Counted from the stretch's first letter, positions 8,986 to 17,762 are shown. The stretch: DNA of 64,000 nucleotides from Nonomuraea sediminis (GCF_018531495.1 NZ_JAHDTI010000029.1:1-64000); one strand, 5' to 3'. Notes: generated by a model from the letters alone, not told the origin. Made by a program: numbers and translations.

Positions 8986-10038
8986 ATGTACCGCATGCTG
9001 TTCGCGCTGGTCCTGCGCCGTTTCGACGCCGAGACCGTGCACCACCTCACCGTACGGGCGTTCGCCGTCCTGTCCACGCTGCCGCTGGTCAAGCGGTGGC
9101 TCTACAAGGCGTTGGCGCCCCAGGACCCCGCCCTGCGCGTCAGCGCGTTCGGCGTGCACTTCCCCGGGCCGCTCGGCCTGGCCGCCGGCTTCGACAAGGA
9201 CGCCGCCTGCGCCGAGGGCGTGGCCGCGGTCGGGTTCGGCCACGTCGAGGTCGGCACGATCACCGCGCACGGCCAGCCGGGCAACCCGCGCCCCCGCCTG
9301 TTCCGCGAGGTGTCGCAACGCGCGGTCATCAACCGGATGGGCTTCAACAACTACGGCGCCGCGGCCGCCGCCAGGCGCCTGCGCCGCACCCGCGGCCTGC
9401 CCGTGGTGGTCGGCGTCAACATCGGCAAGACCAAGGTGGTGCCCGAGTCCGAGGCCGCCGCCGACTACGTGACCAGCGCCAAGATCCTCGCCCCGCTGGC
9501 CGACTACCTGGTCGTCAACGTCAGCTCGCCCAACACGCCGGGCCTGCGCAACCTGCAGGCCGTCGAGCTGCTGCGCCCGCTGCTCAAGTCGGTCAAGGAC
9601 GTGGCCGACGCCACGCCCCGCCGCACCCCGCTGCTGGTCAAGATCGCCCCCGACCTGGCCGACGAGGACGTGGACGCGGTCGCCGACCTGGCCATCGAGC
9701 TCGGCCTCGACGGCATCATCGCGACCAACACCACGATCAGGCACGGCGGCCAGGCGGGCGGCCTGTCGGGCCGCCCGCTGAAGGCCCGCTCGCTCGAGGT
9801 GCTGCGCCGGCTGCGCGCCCGCGTCGGCGACCGGCTCACCCTGGTGTCCGTGGGCGGCGTCGAGGACGTCGACGACGTCTGGGAGCGCCTGCTCGCCGGC
9901 GCCACCCTGGTCCAGGGCTACACCGGCTGGGTGTACGGCGGGCCGCTGTGGGCCTCCCGCATCCACCGCCAGCTGTCCCGGCGCCTGCGCCGCCACGGCC
10001 ACAAGTCCGTCACCGAGGTGATCGGCAAGACCGCCTAG
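8986..10038 (+). CDS. pyrD: dihydroorotate dehydrogenase (quinone), class 2
   Basis: 350 residues. Membrane-associating N-terminal helices precede the barrel, as in class 2 enzymes; GLAAGFDKDA (FMN phosphate/K71 region), GFGHVEVGTIT, NRMGFNNYG, and NVSSPNTPGL, whose serine is the class-2 catalytic base (class 1 has Cys). C-terminal SVGGVEDVDDVWERLLAGA and VQGYTGWVYGGP bind FMN phosphate. It oxidises dihydroorotate to orotate with a quinone acceptor in pyrimidine synthesis. Confidence 0.95.
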   Translation: MYRMLFALVLRRFDAETVHHLTVRAFAVLSTLPLVKRWLYKALAPQDPALRVSAFGVHFPGPLGLAAGFDKDAACAEGVAAVGFGHVEVGTITAHGQPGNPRPRLFREVSQRAVINRMGFNNYGAAAAARRLRRTRGLPVVVGVNIGKTKVVPESEAAADYVTSAKILAPLADYLVVNVSSPNTPGLRNLQAVELLRPLLKSVKDVADATPRRTPLLVKIAPDLADEDVDAVADLAIELGLDGIIATNTTIRHGGQAGGLSGRPLKARSLEVLRRLRARVGDRLTLVSVGGVEDVDDVWERLLAGATLVQGYTGWVYGGPLWASRIHRQLSRRLRRHGHKSVTEVIGKTA

Positions 10039-10045
10039 CCAGGGG

Positions 10046-11644
10046 CTACATGCTCGGCCTGGTCGACTCGGCGCTGCGGGTCATCTGCTCCAGATGGTTC
10101 ATGACGTCGGAGACCCGGACCACGCCAGGGCGGTGCGGGCGCCTGCGCTGCCACGGCTTGGGGCCGTCGAGCGGGCGGTATTCGACGCCGATCGCGTCCA
10201 GGCGGCCCAGGTGCTCGGCCAGCCGTACGTCGAAGTCGTCGCCGGCCGCGCCGGACCAGGCGACCTCGGCCAGCGCGCAGGCGCGCGGCCAGGCGCGGTA
10301 GTCCAGCACCCGCGGGTCGGTGATGCGCTCGCTCCACAGCTGGGCCTGGGCGCCGACCACGCGCTCGCGCTCCTGCGCGGCCCAGCCGGCGGGAGCGGGG
10401 GAGAAGGCGGCCACGTCGGCGACCGTGATCGTGTCGCCGATGGCCATCGGTTCGTCGGGCGTGGCGGACTCGGCGTAGTCGAAGTACAGCGGGAAGACTG
10501 ACGTGGCGATGACGTCGTGGCCGGCGGCGGCGGCCCTGCGGCCCACGCCCATCCCGCGCCAGGGCATCACCAGCGTGTCGGGCCGCAGCTCGCCGCTGAC
10601 GAACGCCTCGTCCCACACCACGGCCCTGGTGCCGCGTTCGGCCAGCACATCGGCCAGCCGGCGCAGGAACCACGCCTGCAGCTCGGCCGCCGAGCCCAGG
10701 CCGAGCGACTCGCGGTAGGCGGTGATCTCCCGCGAGGCGGCCCAGTCGTCCAGCACCACCTCGTCGCCGCCGATGTGCACGTACGGCGTCTCGCCCAGCG
10801 CGCCGAGCAGCTCGTCGAAGATCGTGGTGAGGAACTCCACCGTGGGCGGCAGCGGCGACAGGATGCCGGGGGAGATGCCCCACCGGTCCAGCACCCGGTA
10901 CTCGCCCGGCCGGGAGGCGAACGACGGGTAGGCCGCCAGGATCGCCGAGGCGTGCCCCGGCACGTCGATCTCGGGCACGATCGTGACCGCCCTGGCCCGC
11001 GCGTAGGCGGCGATCTCGGCCAGGTCCGCCAGCGTGTAGTGGCCGCCGTGCGGCACGTCGTCGTAGGTGTCGGGCTCGCGCCAGTGGTTGGTGGCCGTGC
11101 GCGGCCGGTGCGAGGCCACCTCGTGCAGCAGCGGGAAGGCCGGGCTCTCCACCCGCCAGCCCTGGTCGTCGACCAGGTGCAGGTGCAGACGGTTCAGCTT
11201 GTGCACCGCCATCAGGTCCACCATCCGGAGCACCTCCCGTTTGGGCAGGAAATGCCGGGCCACGTCCAGGTGGAGCCCCCGCCAGGAGAAGCGCGGCGCG
11301 TCCTCGATCCGCACGCCGGGAACGTGCCACGGCCCGCCGGGCACGGCACGGAACGACTCGTCGGGCAGCAACTGATGCAGCGACTGGGCCGCGTAGAAGG
11401 CGCCCGCGGGACCGCCCGCCGCGATCTCCACGCCGCGGGAGCCGGCCGTCAGCCGGTAGGCCTCGGGCCCCAGCTCCTGGTCGAGCCGCAGATCCACCGC
11501 CCCGGCGTCACCCGGGCGCAGGTCCAGGGCGGGCAGCGCCAGCCGTACGGGATCGATCAGGTCGGCGGGGCCGGAGACGATCGCGCCGGTGGACAGCTCG
11601 TAGGAACCTGACAGGTCGCTGCGCAGCCGAGGGCGAGGGATCAT
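10046..11644 (-). CDS. GH20 beta-N-acetylhexosaminidase
   Basis: 532 residues: an N-terminal GH20b alpha/beta domain (about 1-115) and a catalytic barrel beginning PRFSWRGLHLDVARHF. The catalytic Asp-Glu pair is in YVHIGGDEVVLDD (D294/E295); the Asp positions the substrate acetamido group and the Glu is the acid/base. LHLHLVDDQGWR and PEIDVPGHA are also diagnostic. There is no signal peptide, so it is probably cytoplasmic. Its ATG overlaps the stop of the muramoyl-alanine amidase gene (ATGA), suggesting the pair acts together on muropeptides or chitin fragments. Confidence 0.9.
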   Translation of the reverse strand: MIPRPRLRSDLSGSYELSTGAIVSGPADLIDPVRLALPALDLRPGDAGAVDLRLDQELGPEAYRLTAGSRGVEIAAGGPAGAFYAAQSLHQLLPDESFRAVPGGPWHVPGVRIEDAPRFSWRGLHLDVARHFLPKREVLRMVDLMAVHKLNRLHLHLVDDQGWRVESPAFPLLHEVASHRPRTATNHWREPDTYDDVPHGGHYTLADLAEIAAYARARAVTIVPEIDVPGHASAILAAYPSFASRPGEYRVLDRWGISPGILSPLPPTVEFLTTIFDELLGALGETPYVHIGGDEVVLDDWAASREITAYRESLGLGSAAELQAWFLRRLADVLAERGTRAVVWDEAFVSGELRPDTLVMPWRGMGVGRRAAAAGHDVIATSVFPLYFDYAESATPDEPMAIGDTITVADVAAFSPAPAGWAAQERERVVGAQAQLWSERITDPRVLDYRAWPRACALAEVAWSGAAGDDFDVRLAEHLGRLDAIGVEYRPLDGPKPWQRRRPHRPGVVRVSDVMNHLEQMTRSAESTRPSM

Positions 11645-12468
11645 GCCTTCAGATAGTGCTGCAAACCATTCGCGAGCGCCATTGCGATCTTCTGCCGGAA
11701 CCGCGGGTCCTGGAACTTGGCCGCGTCACCGGGGTTCTTCATGTTGCCGCACTCCACGAACACCTTCGGCACGGTCGACAGGTTGAGCCCGCCGAGGTCG
11801 TCGCGGAAGTTGAGGGCGTTCTTGCCGATGTAGGTGGAGTAAGGGATGCCGGTGCCCTGAATGAAGGCGTCGCGGACGGCCAGGCCCAAGGTGCGGGACT
11901 TGCCCACCACGGCGTCGACCGGGCCGTTGATCCTCTTCGGCATGATCACGTGGAAGCCATGGTCCTTCGGGGCGGCGCCGTCGGCGTGCACGGACAGCGC
12001 GGCGTCGGCCTTGGCCCTGTTGCCGATCGCGGCACGCTCGGTGATGCACGGGCCCACGCTGTCGTTGTCGGACCTGGTCAGCTTCACCGTCGCGCCCCGG
12101 TCCTGGAGGATCTTCTTCATCCTGTTGGAGACGTCCCAGGAGAAGGCGGCCTCGGTGTAGTGGCTGACGGTGTCGGTGCCGGTCGTGTCGCAGGGCTTCT
12201 TCTTGGTCAGCACGTCGACCAGCTGGTTGATCTGCTTGGGCGCGCGATAATTGCCCCCGTTGTGCCCGGGGTCGATGACGATGACCTTGCCCTGCAGCGG
12301 CTTGGCCGCGAGCTTGGCCACCGGCTTGGCGGCGGGCTTTCCTGCCTGCGCGGCGGGTGCCTGGAGGGGGGCTCTACCCGGCGCGGCGGCGTCACCCTCG
12401 GCGACACCACCGCACGCGGCGGCGGTCAGGGCGCAGAGAGTCAGGACGGAGGCTGGGAGTGCACGCAT
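11641..12468 (-). CDS. N-acetylmuramoyl-L-alanine amidase (Amidase_3), probable lipoprotein
   Basis: 275 residues. An exported N-terminus (RALPASVLTLCALTAAACGG) ends in a lipobox-like AAAC; a linker of Ala/Pro/Lys repeats follows, then an Amidase_3 domain from KVIVIDPGHNGG. Zinc ligands are visible as the His of DPGHNG, the Glu of YTEAAFSWDV and the His of LSVHADG; a further Glu occurs in VFVECGN. It cleaves the lactyl amide between MurNAc and the stem peptide. It is the first gene of an operon with the GH20 enzyme (4-bp overlap). ATG 12468 places the basic n-region correctly; ATG 12477 is also possible. Confidence 0.85.
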   Translation of the reverse strand: MRALPASVLTLCALTAAACGGVAEGDAAAPGRAPLQAPAAQAGKPAAKPVAKLAAKPLQGKVIVIDPGHNGGNYRAPKQINQLVDVLTKKKPCDTTGTDTVSHYTEAAFSWDVSNRMKKILQDRGATVKLTRSDNDSVGPCITERAAIGNRAKADAALSVHADGAAPKDHGFHVIMPKRINGPVDAVVGKSRTLGLAVRDAFIQGTGIPYSTYIGKNALNFRDDLGGLNLSTVPKVFVECGNMKNPGDAAKFQDPRFRQKIAMALANGLQHYLKA

Positions 12469-12496
12469 GCACCCCACGTTACGTCATCGTGACCGT

Positions 12497-12745
12497 TCAC
12501 CAGACGTGTTCGCCAACCTCCTGGCGCTGGAGCAGTGCCGCCAGCTCCCGTGCGTCCTCGGCGTCGAGCCCGAGTACCACGCGCGGGCGACCCCACGGGT
12601 GGTCGAGGGAGTGGGCGACGTAGCTGGCGACGGATTCCGCGCCGACGTCCGTGCCCCTCCCTCGGCCCGCCCGATAGTGCGCCCAGGCCCGCTCGAGCTC
12701 GGCGGCGGCTCGCTGGGCGCACGACACCAATTCAGGATCACGCAT
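12497..12745 (-). CDS. small conserved actinobacterial protein, unknown function
   Basis: 82 residues, mostly helical (CAQRAAAELERAWAHYRAG) with a VASYVAHSLDHPWGRPRVVLG core and an EDARELAALLQRQEV tail. This pattern is familiar from small uncharacterised proteins in other actinomycetes but I know no function. It is preferred to overlapping frames on the same DNA because of amino-acid composition and the helix/strand pattern. A perfect palindrome ACTCCCGGGAGT lies 42 bp upstream (12787-12798). Confidence 0.55.
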   Translation of the reverse strand: MRDPELVSCAQRAAAELERAWAHYRAGRGRGTDVGAESVASYVAHSLDHPWGRPRVVLGLDAEDARELAALLQRQEVGEHVW

Positions 12746-12786
12746 GACTGTTCCCCCGGATCAGACGTAGTGACCCTGAGTAGTTA

Positions 12787-12798
12787 ACTCCCGGGAGT
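12787..12798. promoter_or_regulatory. 12-bp perfect palindrome
   Basis: ACTCCCGGGAGT lies between the LacI gene stop (12835) and the start of the small hypothetical gene (12745), in the promoter position for the latter. It could be an operator; no regulator is assigned. Confidence 0.3.
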
Positions 12799-12834
12799 CC
12801 AGGGGGCCGAGGGTGTTGACCAGGCCTTGGCGCG

Positions 12835-13887
12835 CTATTGGGCGGGTCCCGTGCTGCGTCGCACGATCAGATCAGGAGTCACCTGCCGCAGCCGCGCGAC
12901 CTTGCCGGGATCTCCGATCCGGTCGCTGAGCAGGGCGGCAGCCGACCGGCCCATGGTGCGGCGGGGCTGGTCGACGGAGGTGAGCGAGACGTGGCGGGAT
13001 GACGACAGGAGGGTGTTGTCGTAGCCGACCACTGACAAGTCTTCCGGCACTCGCAGGCCCAGTTCGCCGGCGGCCGAGAGCACGCCGAGCGCTACCACGT
13101 CATTGGCGGCGAAGATCGCCGTAGGCCTGGGTTCGCGGGTCAGCAGGGCGATGGCCGCCTGCCTGCCGCCTTCTTCGGTCGACTCCGCGTGCTCGACCAT
13201 GATGTACGGAGCCAGGGCGTGCCTGCGCATCGCCACGAGGTAGCCCTCGCAGCGGGAGGAGCGCACGCCCTCGATGTGCGCGATCCGCTTGTGGCCGAGT
13301 TCGACCAGGTGGTCGATGGCCAGGCGGGCGCCGAGCTGGTCGTCGTCGACCACGACGTCGACGCCGTCGAGCTCGATGTCACGTTCCCCGACGACGACCG
13401 TCGGGGTGTAGCTGGTGGCCTCGATCAGCGTCTCGCTGGTCGGCGCGATGCCTAAGAGCACCAGCCCGTCGACCCTGAGCTCGAGGAACGCCTCCACGGC
13501 CTCGTCCTCGAACGCCGGATCCCACTGGCTGTTGCCGATCAGCATGCGCAGGCCGTCGCCGTGCAGGCTCTCCTGCAGTCCGTCGAGCAGCTCGGCGTAG
13601 AACGGGTTGTGCAGGTCGGCCACCAGCGCGCCGACGAGGTGCGTGCGGCCCTCGACGAGGCTGCGCGCCACCGCGTTCGGCCGGTAGCCGAGTTCGCGTG
13701 CGGCCTGCAGCACGGCTTGGCGCCGGTGCTCGCTCACGTGCGGCGAGCCCCGGAGCACGAGAGATACCAGCGATTTGGAGACGCCGGCACGCTCGGCGAC
13801 GTTACGGATGGTGGGTCTGGGCCGAGGCAAACCGTCTACCTCTCGGAGCTCGGCGATAGTTGAAGTGTTGACGGGCGGTCCTGACAT
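12835..13887 (-). CDS. LacI-family transcriptional regulator
   Basis: 350 residues. HTH and hinge: TIRNVAERAGVSKSLVSLVL, RGSPHVSEHRRQAVLQAARE, LGYRPNAVARSL; then a periplasmic-binding-type sugar-sensing core (LVGALVADLHNPFYAELLDG, VDGLVLLGIAPT, TAIFAANDVVALGVL, VVGYDNTLLS). About 25 extra residues precede the HTH. ATG 13887 is chosen since a GGGGGAG-type ribosome site precedes it. No sugar operon is adjacent, so its target is not evident; the centre CGATCG at about 13930-13936 is a possible own operator. Confidence 0.85.
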   Translation of the reverse strand: MSGPPVNTSTIAELREVDGLPRPRPTIRNVAERAGVSKSLVSLVLRGSPHVSEHRRQAVLQAARELGYRPNAVARSLVEGRTHLVGALVADLHNPFYAELLDGLQESLHGDGLRMLIGNSQWDPAFEDEAVEAFLELRVDGLVLLGIAPTSETLIEATSYTPTVVVGERDIELDGVDVVVDDDQLGARLAIDHLVELGHKRIAHIEGVRSSRCEGYLVAMRRHALAPYIMVEHAESTEEGGRQAAIALLTREPRPTAIFAANDVVALGVLSAAGELGLRVPEDLSVVGYDNTLLSSSRHVSLTSVDQPRRTMGRSAAALLSDRIGDPGKVARLRQVTPDLIVRRSTGPAQ

Positions 13888-14033
13888 GTGTCTCCCCCGC
13901 GATGCGAAGTTGGGCACCTGTCTCACCAAACGATCGAGTCCGCCGCAGGGTACGGCCTCGGTTCGGGTAAAGCTGATATTGACCGCGCCCCCACAGGTCA
14001 GCTATCGGGTTCGGCGTCGGCTACTGTGCAGAT

Positions 14034-14684
14034 GTGACACCAGGTACCCGGGCTCCCCGGCGGCGGCTGAGTGTTGATCGCCGGCGTGAGGAGCTCATGA
14101 CGGCCGCCCTGGAGCTCTTCAGCACGCGGGATGCGGAAGACGTCTCGATCGACGACGTGGCCTCGGCGGCCGGAGCGTCCAGAGCCCTGGTCTACCACTA
14201 CTTCGGTGGCAAGCAGGAGCTCTACGTGGCCGCGTTGAAGAGCGCGGCCGAGCAACTGGAGTCGCGGCTGCGGCCGCAGGAGCACGGCAGGCCGCTCGAC
14301 GAACTGGCCTCCGGGCTGAGGCGGTACTTCGACTTCGTCGAGGAGCACGCCGCGGGATTCGCCGCGCTGCTGCGCGGCGGGCCCGCCAACAGGGCGGGCG
14401 AGGTCGGCGAGATCGTCGACGGGGTACGGCGGCGCCTGTTCCGCATGATCCAGAAGCAGATGCGGGTCGAGGCGCCGAGCCCGGTGCTGCGCACGACCCT
14501 GCGCTCGTGGATCGCCTCGGTCGAGACCGCGGGCCTCGACTGGCTCGAACATCGCGACATCGAGCGCCCCACGCTCGAGAAGATGCTCGTCGACCACATG
14601 ATCGCGCTACTGGGTGTCGCCGCGAACTACGATGAGGACGTCCGCCGGCTGTTCGAACTGCTGGTTCAGGAGCAGCTCGGCTGA
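14034..14684 (+). CDS. TetR/AcrR-family regulator
   Basis: 216 residues from a GTG start. HTH: RRREELMTAALELFSTRDAE, VSIDDVASAAGASRALVYHY, FGGKQELYVAALK; C-terminal ligand domain is all-helical with several Trp/Leu-rich helices (LRSWIASVETAGLDWLEHR). It faces bldC with two hairpins between the stops. No divergent effector gene is present, so the target is unclear. Confidence 0.85.
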   Translation: MTPGTRAPRRRLSVDRRREELMTAALELFSTRDAEDVSIDDVASAAGASRALVYHYFGGKQELYVAALKSAAEQLESRLRPQEHGRPLDELASGLRRYFDFVEEHAAGFAALLRGGPANRAGEVGEIVDGVRRRLFRMIQKQMRVEAPSPVLRTTLRSWIASVETAGLDWLEHRDIERPTLEKMLVDHMIALLGVAANYDEDVRRLFELLVQEQLG

Positions 14685-14708
14685 GCGGCCACCTGAGGTG
14701 AGGAAGGA

Positions 14709-14778
14709 TGGCGCCGGGCGGGCGGCGCCAACTCCCCATTACGACACGACGTCGTTCAACCCCCCTGAGGCAGGGGGG
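14709..14778. terminator. two convergent terminator hairpins
   Basis: TGGCGCC (14709-14715) pairs with GGCGCCA (14724-14730), 25 bp after the TetR stop. CCCCCCTG (14760-14767) pairs with CAGGGGGG (14771-14778) and ends 2 bp before the bldC stop. Neither has a long U-run, which is common in high-GC actinomycetes. Confidence 0.6.
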
Positions 14779-14780
14779 CT

Positions 14781-14984
14781 CTACTCCGAGCGCTGCTGCG
14801 GAATCCCCGCGAGCAGTGCGCGAACCTCGGTCTCCCGGTAGCGCCGGTGACCGCCGAGGGTACGAATCGACGTCAACTTGCCCGCCTTCGCCCACCGCGT
14901 AACGGTCTTGGGGTCGACCCTGAACATGGTCGCGACCTCAGCGGGCGTGAGCAGTGGCTCGGCCTCGGGTGTACGAGCTGACAT
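14781..14984 (-). CDS. bldC: BldC, MerR-like developmental regulator
   Basis: 67 residues, the size of Streptomyces BldC, with the excisionase/MerR-type winged helix LLTPAEVATMFRVDPKTVTR, WAKAGKLTSIRTLGGHRRYR, ETEVRALLAG. BldC binds head-to-tail on direct repeats and holds back the switch from vegetative growth to sporulation in Streptomyces; its presence supports a mycelial, sporulating host. The gene has an extended upstream region (14985-15306) free of other genes, consistent with complex promoter control. Confidence 0.95.
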   Translation of the reverse strand: MSARTPEAEPLLTPAEVATMFRVDPKTVTRWAKAGKLTSIRTLGGHRRYRETEVRALLAGIPQQRSE

Positions 14985-15306
14985 TTGTGCGGCCTCTCCT
15001 CCGTGTGGACCGGCTTCGCGATCCTGCGACTGCCTTTGCGCGTGTCACGGATGTCCCCCTATGGCCCGTAGCGTGCGGCTTTTCTGAGCCATATGCGGCA
15101 TCACCCGAAGTGACCATACCGCCACGCAGAGCGATTGGCGAGTCCTTCTTTGACCCAACTGCCCGCCCACATGGCGATGTCACGCTCGGTGATTCTAGCG
15201 ACACGTTTCGTGGTATCGCAGTGAAAACGGCAAACTACTCAGTTCGCAGAAGCCAGCAGCCGCGACGCTTGACCTACTCATGCAGGTCAGACGGTCGTAA
15301 TGGGGC
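14985..15306. other. intergenic region upstream of bldC
   Basis: 322 bp without a convincing gene. It is less GC-rich than its surroundings, especially 15180-15300, as expected for a promoter region, and must hold the bldC promoter and 5' leader. I see no strong inverted repeat or RNA gene in it. Confidence 0.4.
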
Positions 15307-16173
15307 TCAGTTGGCAGATTCCAGAAGTTGCATTGACTTCCAACGCAAGATCACCCGTTGGTACATGGCGAAGGCAAGTTCTTCTTGACCCGTGTCCAAC
15401 CCCGTCAGAGCCGCCGAAAGCTCCGCCACGGACTGATCCGCCTGCAGCGCGTCGTCGTTCATCAGGTGCACCAGCCCGCCGTAGTCGAGCTCGACCAGCG
15501 AGTGCGGGTGGAACTCCTCCAGCCAGCGCGCCACGTCCTCCACGTCGAGCGCGGCCGAGAGCTCCTCGCCCAGATGCCTGCGCAGCACCTGCAGCGCCCT
15601 GGCGGCCCGGCGCCTGGCCTGCGCCATGGAGGTGACATAGATCAGGTTGCGCCCGGTGGCCGTCGTCACGTCCTGACCCAGCGTGGCCGAGCCCAGCACC
15701 AGCCAGCGCTCGTTGCCGTCGAAGGGCACGAACCAGGACGGGGGCACGTGCCAGGCCGTGGTGCGGATGTGGGTGCGCAAGGAGGACGAGCCGCCGGTGC
15801 GCTTGAAGCGGTCGAAGTCGTCGGCCGTCTGTTCCGCGATCGCCTTGGGCACGAGACGGTCCATCAGCTTCACGGGAGTGCTGCCACGCAGCCTTGAGAA
15901 GGCCAGCCACGAACGAAGACGGGTCTGCCAAGGACAGACGTACAAGCGATCCTCAACGCGCCGTAGATAGGCGTTGGGGCTCTCCTGTGCGGGTGCGGGG
16001 TGCGGGGGCACGCCGAGCAGGCGCATGACGGACTCGCCGTGCTCGGCTTGCAGGGCGTTGGCGCGGCGGGGGCGGTCGCGCGATTCGGCGTAGTCGGCCC
16101 ACATCTTGCGGTCGGTCTCGGCGAACGCGGTCAGCGGCTCGTATACGCGGAGGTACGCGGCATAGGGCAGCAC
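15307..16173 (-). CDS. conserved actinobacterial protein (DUF8083-like)
   Basis: 288 residues beginning LPYAAYLRVYEPLTAF, followed by a WVLPWQTRLRSWLAF-like segment (observed CPWQTRLRSWLAFSRLRG), HVPPSWFVPFDGNERWLVLG and a helical C-terminus. I recognise this as a conserved neighbour of bldC and the amino-acid dehydrogenase in actinomycetes, but no function is known to me. It is divergent from the dehydrogenase gene; the 103-bp space contains GTGTC-N5-GACAC (16183-16197). Confidence 0.6.
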   Translation of the reverse strand: MLPYAAYLRVYEPLTAFAETDRKMWADYAESRDRPRRANALQAEHGESVMRLLGVPPHPAPAQESPNAYLRRVEDRLYVCPWQTRLRSWLAFSRLRGSTPVKLMDRLVPKAIAEQTADDFDRFKRTGGSSSLRTHIRTTAWHVPPSWFVPFDGNERWLVLGSATLGQDVTTATGRNLIYVTSMAQARRRAARALQVLRRHLGEELSAALDVEDVARWLEEFHPHSLVELDYGGLVHLMNDDALQADQSVAELSAALTGLDTGQEELAFAMYQRVILRWKSMQLLESAN

Positions 16174-16182
16174 GGAGGCATC

Positions 16183-16275
16183 GTGTCATGAAGACACCCT
16201 GCTTGCACCGTTGTGACTACGCTGAGAGGCGATCTCCGCCGCAAAGGGGCGGCGGACCGGACAGGGAGTCACAAC
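16183..16275 (+). promoter_or_regulatory. structured leader/operator ahead of Val/Leu dehydrogenase
   Basis: GTGTC-ATGAA-GACAC (16183-16197) is a perfect 5-bp dyad in the divergent promoter region. Further in, GTTGTGACT (16210-16218) is exactly complementary to AGTCACAAC (16267-16275), which ends 1 bp before the GTG start. Inside lie two smaller hairpins, GAGA/TCTC (16224-16227/16233-16236) and CCGCCGC/GCGGCGG (16236-16242/16249-16255), competing for one base. Folded, this resembles a closed multibranch leader that would partly hide the AGGGAG ribosome site. Function is inferred from complementarity only. Confidence 0.4.
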
Positions 16276-16276
16276 A

Positions 16277-17356
16277 GTGACCGACGTCTTTGGATCGTCC
16301 CACAAGGACGTACATGAGCAGGTCGTGTTCTGTTCCGACGAGCAGAGCGGCCTACAGGCGATCATCGCCATCCACAACACCGCACTCGGGCCCGCGCTCG
16401 GGGGCACCCGGTTCTATCCCTACGACAGCGAGCAGGCGGCCCTGGCCGACGTGCTCAACCTCGCCAAGGGGATGTCCTACAAGAACGCGCTGGCCGGGCT
16501 CGACCTCGGCGGCGGCAAGGCGGTCATCATCGGCGACCCCGCCACGATGAAGTCCGAGGCGCTGCTGCGGGCCTACGGCCGCTTCGTCGAGTCGCTCGGC
16601 GGCCGCTACATCACCGCGTGCGACGTGGGCACCTACAGCGAGGACATGGACATCGTGGCCCGCGAGTCACGCTTCGTCACCGGGCGCACGCTGGCGCACG
16701 GCGGCGCGGGAGACTCCTCCATCCTGACCGCCTTCGGCGTCTTCCAGGGCATGCGCGCCTCCGCCGAGCACGCGTACGGCACGCCGTCCCTGCACGGCAG
16801 GCGCGTCGGGGTCGAGGGCGTGGGCAAGGTGGGCCACCGCCTGGTCGACCACCTGATCGAGGACGGCGCCGAGGTGGTGATCTGCGACGTCAGCCCCGAG
16901 GCCGTGGCCAGGGTCCGCCAGCGCCACCCCCAGGTGGAGGTGGTCGCCGACGCGCTCGAGCTCACCGCGGCCGACATCGACGTCTTCGCCCCCTGCGCGC
17001 TTGGCGGTGCGCTGGACGACGAGACGGTGGCCAGGCTCCGTGCGAAGGTCGTCTGCGGTGCGGCCAACAACCAACTGGCCCACCCGGGCGTGGAGAAGCA
17101 GCTCGCCGACCGCGGGATCCTCTACGCGCCCGACTACGTGGTCAACTCCGGCGGCGTCATCCAGGTCGCGGACGAGATCGAGGGCTTCAGCATGGAACGC
17201 GCCAGAGCCAAGGCGACCCAGATCTATGACACGACTCTGAAGATCTTCGGAATAGCCGCTGAAGAGGGAGTACCGCCGGCGGTCGCAGCCGATAGGCTGG
17301 CAGAGCGCAGAATGTCGGAAGTCGGGCGAATTAGGGCCATTTGGCTGGGCCGCTGA
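16277..17356 (+). CDS. vdh: Leu/Val/Phe dehydrogenase (NAD-dependent)
   Basis: 359 residues of the Glu/Leu/Phe/Val dehydrogenase family. Substrate and catalytic lysines are in GMSYKNA (K69) and LGGGKAVI (K81); ALGPALGGTR and ITACDVGTY flank them, and the NAD fold is VGVEGVGKVGHRLVDHL. It deaminates branched-chain L-amino acids to 2-oxoacids, feeding acyl-CoA precursors through the branched-chain 2-oxoacid dehydrogenase. Location next to bldC and purM/purF is as in Streptomyces, where the gene is called vdh. GTG start with AGGGAG 6-8 bp ahead. Confidence 0.9.
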   Translation: MTDVFGSSHKDVHEQVVFCSDEQSGLQAIIAIHNTALGPALGGTRFYPYDSEQAALADVLNLAKGMSYKNALAGLDLGGGKAVIIGDPATMKSEALLRAYGRFVESLGGRYITACDVGTYSEDMDIVARESRFVTGRTLAHGGAGDSSILTAFGVFQGMRASAEHAYGTPSLHGRRVGVEGVGKVGHRLVDHLIEDGAEVVICDVSPEAVARVRQRHPQVEVVADALELTAADIDVFAPCALGGALDDETVARLRAKVVCGAANNQLAHPGVEKQLADRGILYAPDYVVNSGGVIQVADEIEGFSMERARAKATQIYDTTLKIFGIAAEEGVPPAVAADRLAERRMSEVGRIRAIWLGR

Positions 17357-17507
17357 CGCCCCGCGCCCATACGACGTACCGAGCTGGGCACAAAACAGGT
17401 ACGGTAATAGGCGAACGATAGGCTGACGCCCGAAGTCAGGTGGCGTCAGTGTGTGGTGCGTTAGCGACGAGGGGTCGGGGACGACCCCACACGAGGGGGT
17501 CGAGCCA

Positions 17508-17738
17508 ATGGGGCGCGGCCGAGCAAAGGCCAAGCAGGTCAAGGTTGCTCGCCAGCTGAAGTACAACAGCGGTGGCACAGATCTTGACCGTCTTCGCGAT
17601 GAACTCGGGGTCGGAGACTCCAACAGCAACGACGACGCCGACGACCTCAACGACGAGCTGGCGGATCGCTACGCCGATTACGCCGACGACTACGGCGCCG
17701 AGGACGACGACGACAACCGTCGGCCCGGCCGCCGATAG
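17508..17738 (+). CDS. DUF3073 protein
   Basis: 76 residues: a basic N-terminus GRGRAKAKQVKVARQLKY, then a strongly acidic tail (DDADDLNDELADRYADYADD). This charge split is typical of DUF3073, a small actinobacterial family of unknown function usually beside purM. The ATG at 17508 is preferred to the upstream in-frame ATG at 17451, since the family begins MGRGRAKAKQVK and GAGGGGG is 8-9 bp ahead. Confidence 0.85.
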   Translation: MGRGRAKAKQVKVARQLKYNSGGTDLDRLRDELGVGDSNSNDDADDLNDELADRYADYADDYGAEDDDDNRRPGRR

Positions 17739-17762
17739 CCGCTTTCAGGTTGATGTAGACCC

